NCBI GenBank assembly: GCA_028641055.1
Contig: CM054059.1
Coordinates: forward strand, 115,231,071-115,295,070
Direction of reading: 5' to 3'
From: Alopecurus myosuroides
Lineage: Eukaryota; Streptophyta; Magnoliopsida; Poales; Poaceae
DNA: 64,000 nucleotides
Shown here: positions 24,421 through 34,728 of the stretch, piece after piece
How the letters are laid out: every line of letters begins with the position of its first letter
Position numbering within the stretch: position 1 is the first letter of the stretch
Notes under the pieces: model-generated
Database searches by the model: none
Seen by the model: only the letters and a program-made list of their open reading frames with translations
Told to the model about the DNA's origin: nothing
Translations under genes and position numbers: made by a program

Positions 24421-25541
24421 CTAGTTGATGCCGAGGAGCTGGTAGAAGTCGGTGTAGTCGCCATCATCGTCGTCGCTCGGCGGCCCATTCTTCGGGGCGG
24501 CGTAGCTGCAGCTCGCCCCCGGGTCGCCGCCACTAAACTTCTTGGGAGACGACGCCTCCTCCCTGCCTCTGTCGTCGAGCAAGATGATGCCCCACTCGTC
24601 GTCTGCGCGCTGCTCGGCGATCTCCTCTAGGGCGCGCCGCTGCCGTGTCATCTCCTCGGCCATGTGCCTTGTACGCGGCGAGCACGGAGTCGATGTCTTC
24701 GGTGGCCATGGCGGCGCGTTCTTTCCTCCAGATCGCCGGCTTCTTCTGACTGGTGACAGGCTCCTTCTTCGGCCTGATGAGGGGAAGATGACCGCGAGGA
24801 GGCGATGGTGCGTGGCCACCCTCGTTGATGACGAGGCTTCCGGCGCGGGTGCGCCATCGGAGAGGCGTCTCCTCTTGCTCGGGTTTGACGGGGGAGAGGG
24901 GACTGCTTGTCGCCGAGCCCGACGAACGGGAGAGGGGAGTCACTGGCGCCGAGCCCGACGAACGGGAGAGGGGAGTCATTGGCGCCGAGCCCGACGAACG
25001 GGAGGTCATCCCCGCTGAGGACGACGAGGACCCGATGGTCATGCCCCTTGGCATCCACGACGCACCTCTGCGCCAAGAAAGAGACGGCCGAGGCCACTCA
25101 AGCGGCGGGGTGTTGCCTCCCTGGATGTGGGCGAGGAGGGTGGGGGAGTGTACGCACGGGCTCACCCCACCAGGAGAGCCACCCGACGGATTCATGCGCC
25201 CCCCAGATAGGCGCGCCATTCGTGGAGGCCAGGCGCTGCTCGCGGCGTTGGTTCAGGTACGCTGACCAGACGTAGTGGTTGTCCGCCGCCCAACGGGGGT
25301 CCAGCTGGGCCTCGAGAGGCATGGCGGCGCGGATATCTGCGATCTCCGCCATGCGGTCCGCGTCTGTCGAAATCGGCGCCACAGGCACAACTCTGACGCT
25401 CATACGCCAGGTGCCGGGCACGCGGACGTCGGGCGGCATGGGGTAGTTCGCCGACTGAAGAAGGCGAGCTTCCCAGTCATGCAAATGGCGCCGACCAAAG
25501 CCATTTGCCGCTGCACCGTCGCCGGGGAAGCGCTCAGCCAT
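24421..25541 (-). pseudogene. Transposon-borne ORF of unknown function, frameshifted
   Basis: Three frames together make one protein of about 370 aa. Frame one (25541-25098) starts MAERFPGDG and has the motif TWRMSVRVVPVAPI. Frame two (from about 25140 to 24640) has HIQGGNTPPLEWPRPS, Ser-rich repeats and SPVKPEQEETPLRWRTRAG. Frame three (24660-24421) has EMTRQRRALEEIAEQ and ends DDDDGDYTDFYQLLGIN plus stop. At least two frameshifts break it. From memory, proteins of this layout are abundant as 'uncharacterized' predictions in wheat relatives. There is no known domain. It could be a transposon accessory protein or captured host sequence. Confidence 0.6.
24911..25010. repeat. 36 bp tandem repeat, about 2.8 copies
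   Basis: The unit starting CGCCGAGCCCGACGAACGGG begins at 24911, 24947 and 24983. On the minus strand it codes for a 12-residue repeat (SRSSGSAP-type) inside the transposon ORF. Confidence 0.9.
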
Positions 25542-25953
25542 GGACTCAAGGGAGAGGAGGCGGCGGGAAGAGAGGACTGTGCAGGATTGTGGACGGAAGT
25601 TGTGGCGAGCGGCGGCGACGAAGTGGCGGGGCCTTTATACCGTCCGAGCGCGCGGGGGAGGTGTAGACCCGTGGGCGTGAAGCTCGGAGGTGGAACGCCA
25701 TTACGCCGCCGCGTAGACGATTAGACGGCTCGGCCAGTCTAAAAGGCTGCCGGCGTGCATTGAACAACACGGGGAAAGAGACGATAAGGACAAGATAGCC
25801 CGTGGCTCGCTGTCTCGGCGGGCCCGCGGGCGAGAGAAACGGTTTTCGCGCCATTTCCCTTCATCCGTCGCCCCAACTGCTTTCCGGCGCGCTGGGTTTG
25901 GCCTGGGCTCACCGGGCCATAATTAGGCCCAATGTGGCGCTATTTGGCCTCGT

Positions 25954-25984
<31 letters not shown>
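25954..25984 (+). repeat. Poly-G tract (31 bases)
   Basis: An uninterrupted G run is followed by further G-rich sequence to about 26008. It could form G-quadruplexes. Its exact length is prone to sequencing and assembly error. Confidence 0.9.
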
Positions 25985-25985
<1 letters not shown>

Positions 25986-26082
25986 GGAGGGGGAAGGGAG
26001 GGGGCGACTGGGTGGAAAACGACGATCCGACGCAGAAAAGTCTCCCTTGGGGGCTCTTGAGGGGCAGCTGGAGATGCTCTTA

Positions 26083-26263
26083 TGCGCCTCCCATTCCTTC
26101 TCCGGCGTTGGTGGAGTGTACCCGATGTCGTCCGACCTCTGCAGGTGGAAGTCGGAGTAGGTTCGGGCCACATCTAGGTCGCCTTCTAGCAGGAGCTCGT
26201 CGTCGGAGCGGAACCACGTTTGTGGCTTTGAGCTCGTCTAGAAGGTGAACCGCGGGATGTCAT
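26083..26263 (-). pseudogene. N-terminal part of the older transposon ORF, right of the nested insertion
   Basis: On the minus strand the frame reads DVARTYSDFHLQRSDD..TPEKEWEAH and then meets the target duplication of the inserted element. With one TTA copy it continues in the same frame into the piece at 24165-24121. The start and upstream limit are unclear. Confidence 0.45.
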
Positions 26264-26774
26264 GCTCCATCTCGAACCATTGGACTCAATAAAAATGTTG
26301 AGCTTAATACAAGAGGCTGTTGTCTCGAGTCTATCTCATGCTTGGGGCCCTAATGGTATCTCTCACGGAGCTAGCATGCTACTAGAAGCCTAGAACACTC
26401 AACACTCCCCGCATGAGCAAAGTGGATAAGGAAAAAAAAATTGAAAACAAAATATGGTCATTTGAGAGGTGGGGCTACGTGAGGCAAGCTTGCTGCCAGG
26501 TTGAAAAAATAAAATCTTTCGAGGCTTGTTTAGGAATTAGGACGCCTCTTCTACGGGCTGCCATCTGCAAGTGCCCGCACCAGGCCATAGTCCATGAAAG
26601 GAATAAAACGTTGTCCGCCGCCCGCATTAGGCTGCCTCTCCTCCCGAGTCCCGTCCCGCCGCGCACAAAATACACCGCGCGCCGCCGTCCCCTCAACGCC
26701 TCCCGCGACAGAGGCGGCCTACCGCCGCACGAAGCTCTCGCCAGGACAGACAACCTCCTCCCCCCGCGGCCGCC
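26264..26774 (+). promoter_or_regulatory. Upstream region and 5' UTR of the Pcc1 gene
   Basis: The sequence becomes GC-rich from about 26560, as in grass promoter-proximal DNA, and runs into the GCC-rich context of the ATG at 26775. No TATA box stands out. The open frames at 26413-27115 overlap it and are not thought to be real. Confidence 0.4.
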
Positions 26775-27884
26775 ATGGCTGCTGCCACGGCCCCAGTCAA
26801 CTCTTCTTCCTCCTCTGGCTGGGACTTCACCTGGTGAACCCCCCGCCCCCCTCCCCCTCTCTCTTCTCCCTCCGGCTGATGTCCGAGATTTGCGTGTCAT
26901 CACAGCTTACCCGTCGTGGTTCACTCTTCTGCTCCATAGCTTTTTTGTTCAGCAAACCCTGTTTAGCTTTCTCATTGCTAGGTGTTGGCTGCGGTATTAT
27001 TTACCACCTGCGCGCTTCGTGTTCGACGAATTGCCTGGAAGAAGCTAGCGGTTTAGGCAAACCGAAAGGCATGGGAAATCCATCCTGTTCCTGTGTTCCT
27101 AGTGTTATATATTAGATTTAATGCTTATACTCGACTCAATTAGGCCGTTGAAGGTGTCTCGGTGATTGCTTTTTTTCTTGACCGTTGCGACGATAGGTAG
27201 GCAAGTGTAACGATCATCATACTAATGTTCGAAAAAAAACCGTGGCATGTGTTGTGTCTTACCAAAGTATGATGGTGGATCAATCGTTTTGTGATGCTAT
27301 TTGCATACAGTATTGTGTCATAGATAGATCCGGCAATGATTTGATGCAGATGTTACCCTTCTTGCATTTCATGCCAATGGTTGCTGGGGAAAATTAACAC
27401 AGCCTTTTTGTTTGGCAGCAACTTTGAAGTTGATTATGGGTCCGAAGAACATGCTTCCATTGTCCACAAGACGTTAGCTGTTGACAAGGAGGTAAAGAAG
27501 CTAGTTTTCTAGTTTTAAGCATGTCTCCTGCTTCCATGAACTTTTTCTGCTTCATTGTTGTTCATGGCATTGGCATGGGTTGTTATTCGGTGTACTTTGT
27601 ATTGCAGTTGCAGCCAGATAAGGTCAGGAGGGAGATGATTATTTCTGGTGGCAAGCTTGTCGTGTGAGTAAATCCCCACCATTTTTTTTTGTGAAGGTTC
27701 GCCTTTCTGTTCCTGCGTTGAGTGTAATGATTTAATTCCTTGTTTTTGCGGACTCAGGCGCTTTGAAGCTGTAGAGGCTCGATTTCTGCGAGCATCATTC
27801 AGCGCGTTTGTTGATCTTATGGTACTTGTGACGAAGCTGGTCGAAGAATACGGTGTAAGCAAGGAAGAACATTCAGCGTTGTGA
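26775..27884 (+). CDS. PCC1: KEOPS (EKC) complex subunit Pcc1, four exons, 104 aa
   Basis: Exons are 26775-26833, 27419-27491, 27608-27663 and 27758-27884. All introns are GT-AG, and the lengths sum to 105 codons including TGA. The context gccgccATGG suits a plant start. After a Ser-rich N-terminus the protein reads CNFEVDYGSEEHASIVHKTL, then LQPDKVRREM, then RFEAVEARFLRASFSAFVDL. These match the Pcc1/LAGE3 family (PF09341-type fold), and about 85 aa of core is the usual length. Pcc1 is the small dimerising subunit of KEOPS, which with Kae1 and Bud32 makes the t6A modification of ANN-decoding tRNAs and is linked to telomere and transcription phenotypes in yeast. It lies between the BRWD-type and MATH-BTB genes with no sign of co-regulation. 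Confidence 0.9.
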
Positions 27885-29067
27885 GTTAGTCAATCTGTGG
27901 TCATTTAGATCACCTGTATCCGCCTACAGAAATCTGTGAAGGTACTTATTGATGTATTCTGAATTCTGAGGGAAATACTCCTGCAGTACGGGTTACCTCT
28001 CATTCATAAATCATCGCAGTGAGAAAGAACCTCAGTAGCCCTGGTTCTCCTACACGATCTGGGGGTGAACAAAATCTCTTAAAATTGGGAGGAACAGAGA
28101 AACTTCAGATATGATTGCTTAATTAGAAAATCTGCCCAGTGTATTGTCTACTAGCAAAACTGTGAAAAAAAAATAGTGTTTTCAATCCTCATCCACAAGG
28201 CAGTTGGCTCTTGCTCTCTGTACCAGATGCATTTTCTCCTGCTCGAGTACCGGCTTAATTTTCCGTGACACCTCGACATTTCTAGATCTAGCAAGGGAAG
28301 TCATCGGTCCCCTCAACATTCTAGGTCATGTTGCAGATTTGTAATCCTGGTTTTTGGACCTTTCAAAATTTCTTTGTCCCAAACATGTTGCTATGTTGGG
28401 CGAAAAAGTGCTTATTAAGGCAGCTATGTAGGCAATACTGACATAGTACTACTTGCTTCAGATTACTTAGAGGACTCTGTCAGCATACAAACTCCCTGAT
28501 TCAAATTTTTGGTGAGGTAGTAGGATGGGGAAGAGGAAGCCAGCGTTGGTATATTGGGATGTGACGATCCAGTATAAATATTCAGGGGGACCTAGTTTCA
28601 GGGATATTGAACTTGTTAACCTGGAGCTATTGTCAGACAAGCATGGCAAGTTCTTATGAATCCAGAATCTCTCCGAATTCTGAGTATCGGGTTTACCTAG
28701 TAAGAAAATATACACTTTATATGTGTAACTTTTAACAATAACACATTTTCAAGATTAAAGTTACCCTTCTTTGCGATGTGAGTGTTTGCACTTCAGAATG
28801 TGTGACTCGGTTAAATAGAAGTCCACATATATTTGATTAAAAAACTTAGAGATTCTGATCCATTTAAATTGAATGGAATTGCTGAATACATGAATTTATA
28901 CCTAGAAAGATAACATGATTGTGTTAGATTTGCCCACCATAGTCTCCATTTGAATGGATCACTATGTCAAAAGTTTATAGAAAATAGTAAACACTACTAT
29001 GAGCTATCAAATAGCATATGACAAGCATTAATTGCACAATGGTTGCATAACTTTATTGCCACAAAGG
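27885..29067. other. Pcc1 3' flank and intergenic DNA
   Basis: The first few hundred bases are probably 3' UTR. No strong AATAAA is placed there. The rest has no supportable gene; the minus frame at 28467-28715 is an isolated open frame with no motif. Confidence 0.4.
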
Positions 29068-30317
29068 TCAAGAAGGGGGATCGGCCGCCGCACGAAGACG
29101 GAGTAGCTCCATTAGAATATTGGGGCGAATGGTCTTGAGATGGTTGAAGCCATCGCTGGCTATGACCGCCTTTAAATTCTGGAACGAGGCGAGGATGAAC
29201 TTGTGGCATGCCTCCTTGAGCTCGTCACAACCATGCTGTTCAGCGAGCGCCAACGTTGTTGCCGCCGCTCCTGCGTCCATGTAGCTGCACAGCGTGTGCT
29301 GGCAAATCAGCTTGAGCCTCTGAAGATCATACCTGTCGGCCGCCACAAACAAATGCTGCGCCATCTCTGTGATCTCGCCGTCGTCTTCTATGCTATTGCT
29401 AGGCAACGTGTCGGTGTAGATGAAGTGCAGCATGGTCCTGAATACTTTGGGTTCCATGTCATCTATCCGTACCACACGCGTCGTCGCATCGTTGTTCTTC
29501 ATCGGGCCGAAGAGCTGCGCCGAGAACACGGACGACCGAGCAGCGAGCAGGAACTGATGCGCGGCGAAGGTCTCGCCGCCGACCTCGAAGGTCACGTCCG
29601 CCCCGTCGCCGGTCTCCAGGATACGGCCCAACTGACGAGCCATGTCCAAAGAAGGCAGTGATGGCGCCGTGACGACGAGCCGCATTGTTGTACTCCCTCC
29701 GTCCCATATTAATTGTCTCAAAGTTGGACAAAAATGCATGTATCTAACACTTAAACAAGTCTAGATACATCCATTTTTGTCTAAATTTAAGACAATTAAT
29801 ATGAGACGGAGGGAGTAGTCGGCTGCGTGAGGATCTTCTCATTGGCGGCGACGCTGACATCGCATCTGATACTGAAACAGTCGTTTTTAAGACACGTCTT
29901 TGAGCTCTCCAGTTCCTCCCTCTTGATGAATCTCCGAAACGTAATGCCGTGTTCGTCGCCATAGCACGTGCATGTCTCGTAGGCTGTGCTGTATTCCGGC
30001 ACCGGTTCGCCCACCTGGTCCAGCAGGCTAAGCCTGCACCTCACCTTGGCTTGCGTGTCGGTATGACAAATAAACAGACCAAGAGATATCCAATCGGCGC
30101 AATCACCGCCGGCGCCGTCGGGCCAGTACAAGATTTTCCAAGTATGCCCGCCGAGGCTGAATAGGCCGGATGAAATAGAAGCGGAGACGCCGAGTCCAAC
30201 GGTATGGGAGTATCCCTGAACCACGAGGACGTGCGATCCGGACACACCTTTGGCGGCAATGGTCGATGTTGTGTGCGCCGCCGGCGTGTCGTCGCCGGCA
30301 AGGTCAGGATCCGGCAT
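29068..30317 (-). pseudogene. MATH-BTB gene interrupted by a MITE
   Basis: Single-exon gene. From ATG 30317 the N-terminal half is a MATH domain (GYSHTVGLGVSASISSGLFS, WKILYWPDG, WISLGLFI, ITFRRFIKREELE). It meets a stop inside the MITE, seven codons after ILTQP. The BTB half starts after the MITE (DGADVTFEVGGETFAAHQFL, LAARSSVFSAQLFGPM, ALAEQHGCDELKEAC) and ends at stop 29068. Removing the 123 bp MITE plus one TA joins both halves in one frame of 374 codons, the normal MATH-BTB size. Such proteins are CUL3 substrate adaptors and form a large, fast-changing family in grasses. An ATG at 29739, inside the MITE, could still start a BTB-only protein. Confidence 0.88.
29693..29815. mobile_element. 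Stowaway MITE within the MATH-BTB coding sequence (123 bp)
   Basis: Termini CTCCCTCCGTCCCATATTAA and an inverted copy are flanked by TA at 29691-29692 and 29816-29817. It is a near-perfect hairpin, lying between the MATH and BTB domains. Confidence 0.95.
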
Positions 30318-31235
30318 ATCCGGCAGTCTAGCCTCGACGACCGCGCAGTAGAACGGATCGAATAGTTGGAATAGATTTTGCTAGCAGCTTGGATCGGCAC
30401 GTAACCTGGGGACACGTACACGTTGGAGAAACCTATATGTGATTTGCAGCTTCTTTGATGTATTTATGGTACATATGCATACATACACCGATTGGCACTT
30501 GGAAACTAATCAGCATCCGTTTCGTTTAGCTCGACAAGCCACGCTGGGTCCAGGTCCTAGTTCTACATGATTTCAATGCATAGACTAGACTAGATGTGCA
30601 TCTTCTCTCTTATGTATTCATGTTATATATATACACACTATACAATCCAGAGTCAAACTGAAAGATTCTACCGACTCGGATGAGACCTCCTTCCAGACCC
30701 GACACGGTGGCCAGCCCTGCCCGGACAGGGCTAGTTCGTCGTCTCACCCAAAAAGGACAGTAATAAGTTTGCTGAAGAAAACAAAGATTCTTATTTTCGG
30801 GAAAGGGCACGCTGGATGCCCAATGCACGTTAGAAAGAAGCAGTTGACTGACTCATAGGGGAAACAAAACAAAAAGAAACTCAACACCGAAAATTACATC
30901 ATCTTCTGGCCTGGTGACTTCGCCCGCTGATAGCCGTCTGACCATCCGTTGCGCGCCCCTAGCAGTCCTCAGCCAAATAAAGAGCGTGCACCAATGAACA
31001 ACGCATGGTCATCCGTTGCACGCCCGCCGCTGACGGTCCCTCTCCGGTCATTACTAGCACGCCCGCCGTCATTGGCCCCTCGCCACTAGAAGAGCTCGAC
31101 GCCATCGCCAGCAAAGTAAATAATTAAGCGTTGGAGCCTCGATCAGCTTCATCTTTCTTTGCCTTAGACTGACATCTCTGTCGCCCTACATGTTTTCCGC
31201 GGAACGCCGATGTTCCATGCACTCTCCTACACACA
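30318..31235. other. MATH-BTB upstream region and gene-island edge
   Basis: The first 100-200 bp should contain the minus-strand promoter; no motif is certain. From about 30900 a loosely repeated phrase (ccgttgcacgcccgcc / cattactagcacgcccgcc) appears, with no coding frame. Confidence 0.35.
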
Positions 31236-31505
31236 GTGGACGACGTGTTGAAGGATGTGGCCGTGGGTATGATCGTTCAACCGGCAACCCGAATGTTCCA
31301 CAATAGGCCGATGCGAGATGGCGCATATAGAGTTCGAGTGCTTCGGGTGCTGGCGGACTACGACGACTTGTTACCTCCCATTCAACCCTACCAGGAAGAA
31401 CACGACCCCGAGACCCTGACGCTGATCCAGTGCGAACCTTGGAACATGGAATGGCCGAAGAGCCATTCGCCTAGGGAAGAGGGGCGCCACTCCGCAAACA
31501 TCACC
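31236..31505 (+). other. Unassigned open frame, possible gene fragment
   Basis: An ATG-started frame of about 90 codons (MDDVLKDVAVGMIVQPATRM, then RVRVLRVLADYDDLLPPIQP and LIQCEPWNMEWP) has balanced, protein-like composition. It loses coding character where the Tat-type element begins at about 31510. It may be the end of a host gene cut by the element. I do not recognise it. Confidence 0.3.
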
Positions 31506-31509
31506 TATA

Positions 31510-32340
31510 GAACTACCAGCGGTATTTCCTGCCTTGTGGAGGTGAGCTTGGCGAGCATGGTGGCCGTCTCATTGAGTGCTCGTGGCACATGGTGAAACTC
31601 ACATCCTTCGAAGCAGGCGCAGAGCTGCTGCACGAAGAACCGGTAGGCGGCCATGTTGTCGTCCTTTACATCCCAGTTGCCGAATTTCTGCTTGACGACG
31701 AGGTCGGAGTCACCGAAGCAGAGTATGCACTGGATGTTCATCTCCTTGGCCAGCCGGAGGCCGTGGAGGCCTTGAAGTGTATATGCAGAGCGTACTCTAG
31801 CCGGTCGCCCTTGGGTGAGGTGATGAAGATCCCGGCTCCCAGACCCCCGCACATGTTGGAGCCGTCGAAGTGCATCCTCCAGTACGCGGAGTCGGGAACC
31901 GGGGGGAGGTATTGCGTCTCCGCCCAGCCGACGAGGAAATCCTCCATTACTTGGGACTTGATGGAGGTGCGGGGTTGATAAAGTACCGTGTGCGCGGCTA
32001 GGTCGACGGCCCACTTGGCCACGCGGCCGGTGGTATCCTTGTTTCTGATGATCTCCCCAAGCGGCACCGTGCATACCACGGTGATGGGGTGCTCTTGAAA
32101 GTAGTGGCGTAGTTTCTTGGCGGCAAAGTACACGCCGCAAGCCAGCTTGTTTTAGTGGGAGTAGTTCTGCTTGGACTATGATAGTACCTCGCTAAGGTAA
32201 TATATCGGTCGCTGGACTGGCTGGTCCTTCCCTTCTTCTGACCACTCGACGACTAGGATGGCGCTGGCGACCCGGTTGGTGGCGGCGATGTAGAGCAGCA
32301 TGTGCTCACGTGGAGTTGGTGGAGCCGGGACTGGCGCTTG
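31510..32340 (-). pseudogene. Tat-type RNase H region, frameshifted
   Basis: It starts at the deletion junction with a connector (REHMLLYIAATNRVASAILV, then QRPIYYLSEVLS). It continues with KKLRHYFQEHPITVVC and an RNase H with YWRMHFDGSNMCGGLGAGIF. After a frameshift come ILCFGDSDLVVKQKFGNWD and HHVPRALNETATMLAKL. The Asp-containing DGS and GDSDLV motifs are retained. Confidence 0.75.
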
Positions 32341-34308
32341 CATGAGCGTCAACCCACGTCGCCTTATTACGCAAGAAATTGTCCCACGACCCCCCCCCCC
32401 GGCCGCGTCAGCCAGAGGCGGTCGTGGCCGCTCCGCGCGGTTGTTGTTGTTGTTGACGTTGGCATTTGCCGGTGCGCCGACTGGTGGTGGGAGTGGTGGT
32501 GGAGCTCCTCTAGGCGGTAGTCCCTTGCCCTTTGTCAGCTGGGTGGTCAAGCTGCACTCGGCGGTGGTGTGCGTGACGGGTTTGCGGGCGGTGGAGTGGT
32601 ACTTGCACGGCTGGCTCAGCATGGTCTCCATCGTGTACTTGGGCATGTCTCCCCATTGGCCATTGTCTTGTCTCACGCGGGGGTATCGACCCTCGTTAGC
32701 CGCGGCCAGCTGGTCAATTTATGCGGCGTTCACGGCTTGCGCCGCGCCGTATCGTTCTTCCGCAATCGCCCCGCTTTTCTTCCGGGTGTCCCGGTTGTGG
32801 TGGTAGGGGCGGTCTCGTCCGTCGCGGCCGTTTGGCCGACTGGTCTGGTGGCTGGGAGTGGCTCCGTCTGCCTTGTCCGGTTTACCGGTTACTAACGCGT
32901 CGTTTGCGTCCAACCGGACGGGGCTCTTCATGAATGAATCTGCTGTGACGTACTTGTCAGCTATGAGCATAAGATGCTCCATGGAATTGGGCCCATCGCG
33001 AAAGAGCTTGTGCTTGAGCATCATCCCGTCTAGGCAGCCGTTGATGAAGTACGTGATGTCCTGGTGCTCTTGCACCCCCTTGCACGTATTGCGCAAGTTG
33101 GACCAGCGCGTCAGGTAGTCGCGGTCCTTCTCGCCCTTGCGCTGGACACAACCGGCCAGGAGTTGAGGCCGGCCAGGACGTTTGTACGTGCTTGCGAAGT
33201 TGGTGAGGAAGACTTTCTCAAAGTCTAGCCAACAGTGGATGCTTGCGGTGGGCAGGCTGTTTACCCATGTGCGCGCCGCGTCCTTCATCATCAGCGGAGT
33301 GTAGCACACCGCCACCCTACGGTTGCTGCCGGCTATGCCCACCCCGGTGACGTAGTCGACACGCCAGTCTTTCGGCTTAGTGGTGCCGTCATATTTCGGC
33401 GTGTCCCTTGGGAGCTTAAAACCCCTTGGGAAACGTTCCGCCGTGATGCGTGGCCTGAGGCACTGGTGGACGGCCATGTCCTCCTCCTCGAGGATTCTTG
33501 ATGCTTCCAGGGTGTTGATGCGTTACCGAGCGTCGGTGCCGGTTGCTGGGCCGAACGCGCCCAGGCAGTCGCGAACGTTCATGAGGGGGATCCGGGGAGC
33601 CGGCTCAGCATGCCGGTCGCCGACACACGAGGCAGCGCGGGCTGGTTGGTATTCGCCGATATCTGGCAAGTGGCCGCCTCGAGTTGCCGGCTGGTAGCCT
33701 CCCGGGGGAGGCGGCTAACAGTAGCGGCCCGCCCAGGCAGCCGGCTGATGTCCGTAGTTACCCGGCTGACAGTTGTCGTTGCCGCGGTACCGACTGCCTC
33801 CTGCAACCGGCTCGGTATGGCGCCTCGGATGGTAGCCGGAGTTTACGCTGTCGTCGCCTCGGGGCGGTGCTTGGTGTGGATTCGGTGATGACGCCTGTTG
33901 ACCGGCATGGGTCGCCCTCGCCGCCGGCTGGTCGAGGTTGTGTGCGTCCGGCTGGGTCGCACCGCTTGGTCTTACCGCGCCGGCAAGACTGTGAGTCTTT
34001 GACGTGGCCAGGCGGCTTTGAGTCGCCTGCTGCCGGTTGGCCGCGACCAGGAGGTCCGGCAGGCGTCGCTGCTGGCGTTGTAGGTCTTCGCCTTGGAGGC
34101 CGGGTAGTTCGGCCGCGTCCCTCATGTTCTTGGCGGGGGTGTTGTATACCGGCTGGCGGAAGCCGGGTGGGACGGTCGGGTCGGCGGAGATTCCCAATTC
34201 GTACACAAGGTTGCCCCCGCGCTGACGTATCGCACCCGCGCGGCTGGCCTCAACCGGCACGGGCATGAAGGTGTGGACAACATTGAACTCGCGTACCTGA
34301 TACTCCAC
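32340..34308 (-). pseudogene. Tat-type gag, frameshifted
   Basis: The N-terminal part (34308-33715) has NLVYELGISADPTVPPGFRQ. The central part (33477-32719) holds the retrotransposon gag domain: GFKLPRDTPKYDG, PLMMKDAARTWVNSLP, NFASTYKRPGRPQLLAGCVQ, YLTRWSNLRNTCKG. The C-terminal part (32676-32340) has a zinc-knuckle-like C-K-Y-H...H-T-T-A-E-C segment. Frame changes separate the parts. Gag would form the particle that packages element RNA. Confidence 0.75.
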
Positions 34309-34728
34309 CCGACGTTAGGTAGAGGCAACATTTCTGGCGCTGTCGATGAGCTGCTGGCGCGCCTGCTCGAGCACGACGGCCACTTCCTCGGGGTCCGCGT
34401 CCGAACTGATGGGCGCGGCGAGGACGGCTTCGACCGAACCACAAGCGGCGGCGTTTCGGCAGCCCTCTGGGAGCTCGTCCAGGATGTGTGTGACCATGCA
34501 CTCTGCATAGTCCTGTGATCTGTTTCCGCCCTAGGTGTCAACAACCTCCTGGCAGAGGCGGTCGGAGCAAACCTGCACCTCGGCGGGAAACTTGGGGATG
34601 ACGGCGACGAAGATGCGATGCTCGTAAAAGTGGACGACGGAGCCGTTGTCCGTGAGAGCGGGGCCTACGATTGCTCCGGTGTTGTTGACGACGCAGTCGA
34701 TGGTGCCGAAAGTTACCACGAGGCCGGT

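Larger units (their letters stand above)
24166..26079 (-). mobile_element. TTA-flanked DNA transposon with cargo ORF (PIF/Harbinger-like, 1914 bp)
   Basis: The 13 bp terminal inverted repeats are GAGCATCTCCAGC (24166-24178) and GCTGGAGATGCTC (26067-26079). TTA is duplicated at 24163-24165 and 26080-26082. A 3 bp TWA duplication fits the PIF/Harbinger superfamily. No transposase (DDE) is visible. One decayed minus-strand ORF (24421-25541) fills most of the element. The interior also has a 31-base G run (25954-25984). It is non-autonomous. Confidence 0.8.
31510..34728 (-). mobile_element. Truncated Tat-type Gypsy retrotransposon
   Basis: On the minus strand gag is followed, after a large internal deletion, by an RNase H segment. 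No protease, core reverse transcriptase, integrase or LTR is visible. Gag and RNase H sequences resemble the Tat/RIRE2 lineage, which carries a second RNase H. Its right end is cut by the Copia LTR starting at 34729. Its left end fades at about 31510. Confidence 0.8.

Noticed and set aside
24542..25724. Plus-strand frames of 146-158 aa in the Harbinger-like element
   Set aside because: They are antisense shadows of the minus-strand ORF, which has the recognisable motifs and the 12-residue repeat.
26413..27115. Plus-strand frames of 211 and 173 aa over the Pcc1 first exon
   Set aside because: GC-rich promoter and UTR sequence lacks stops by composition. The Pcc1 splice model explains the region with conserved protein.
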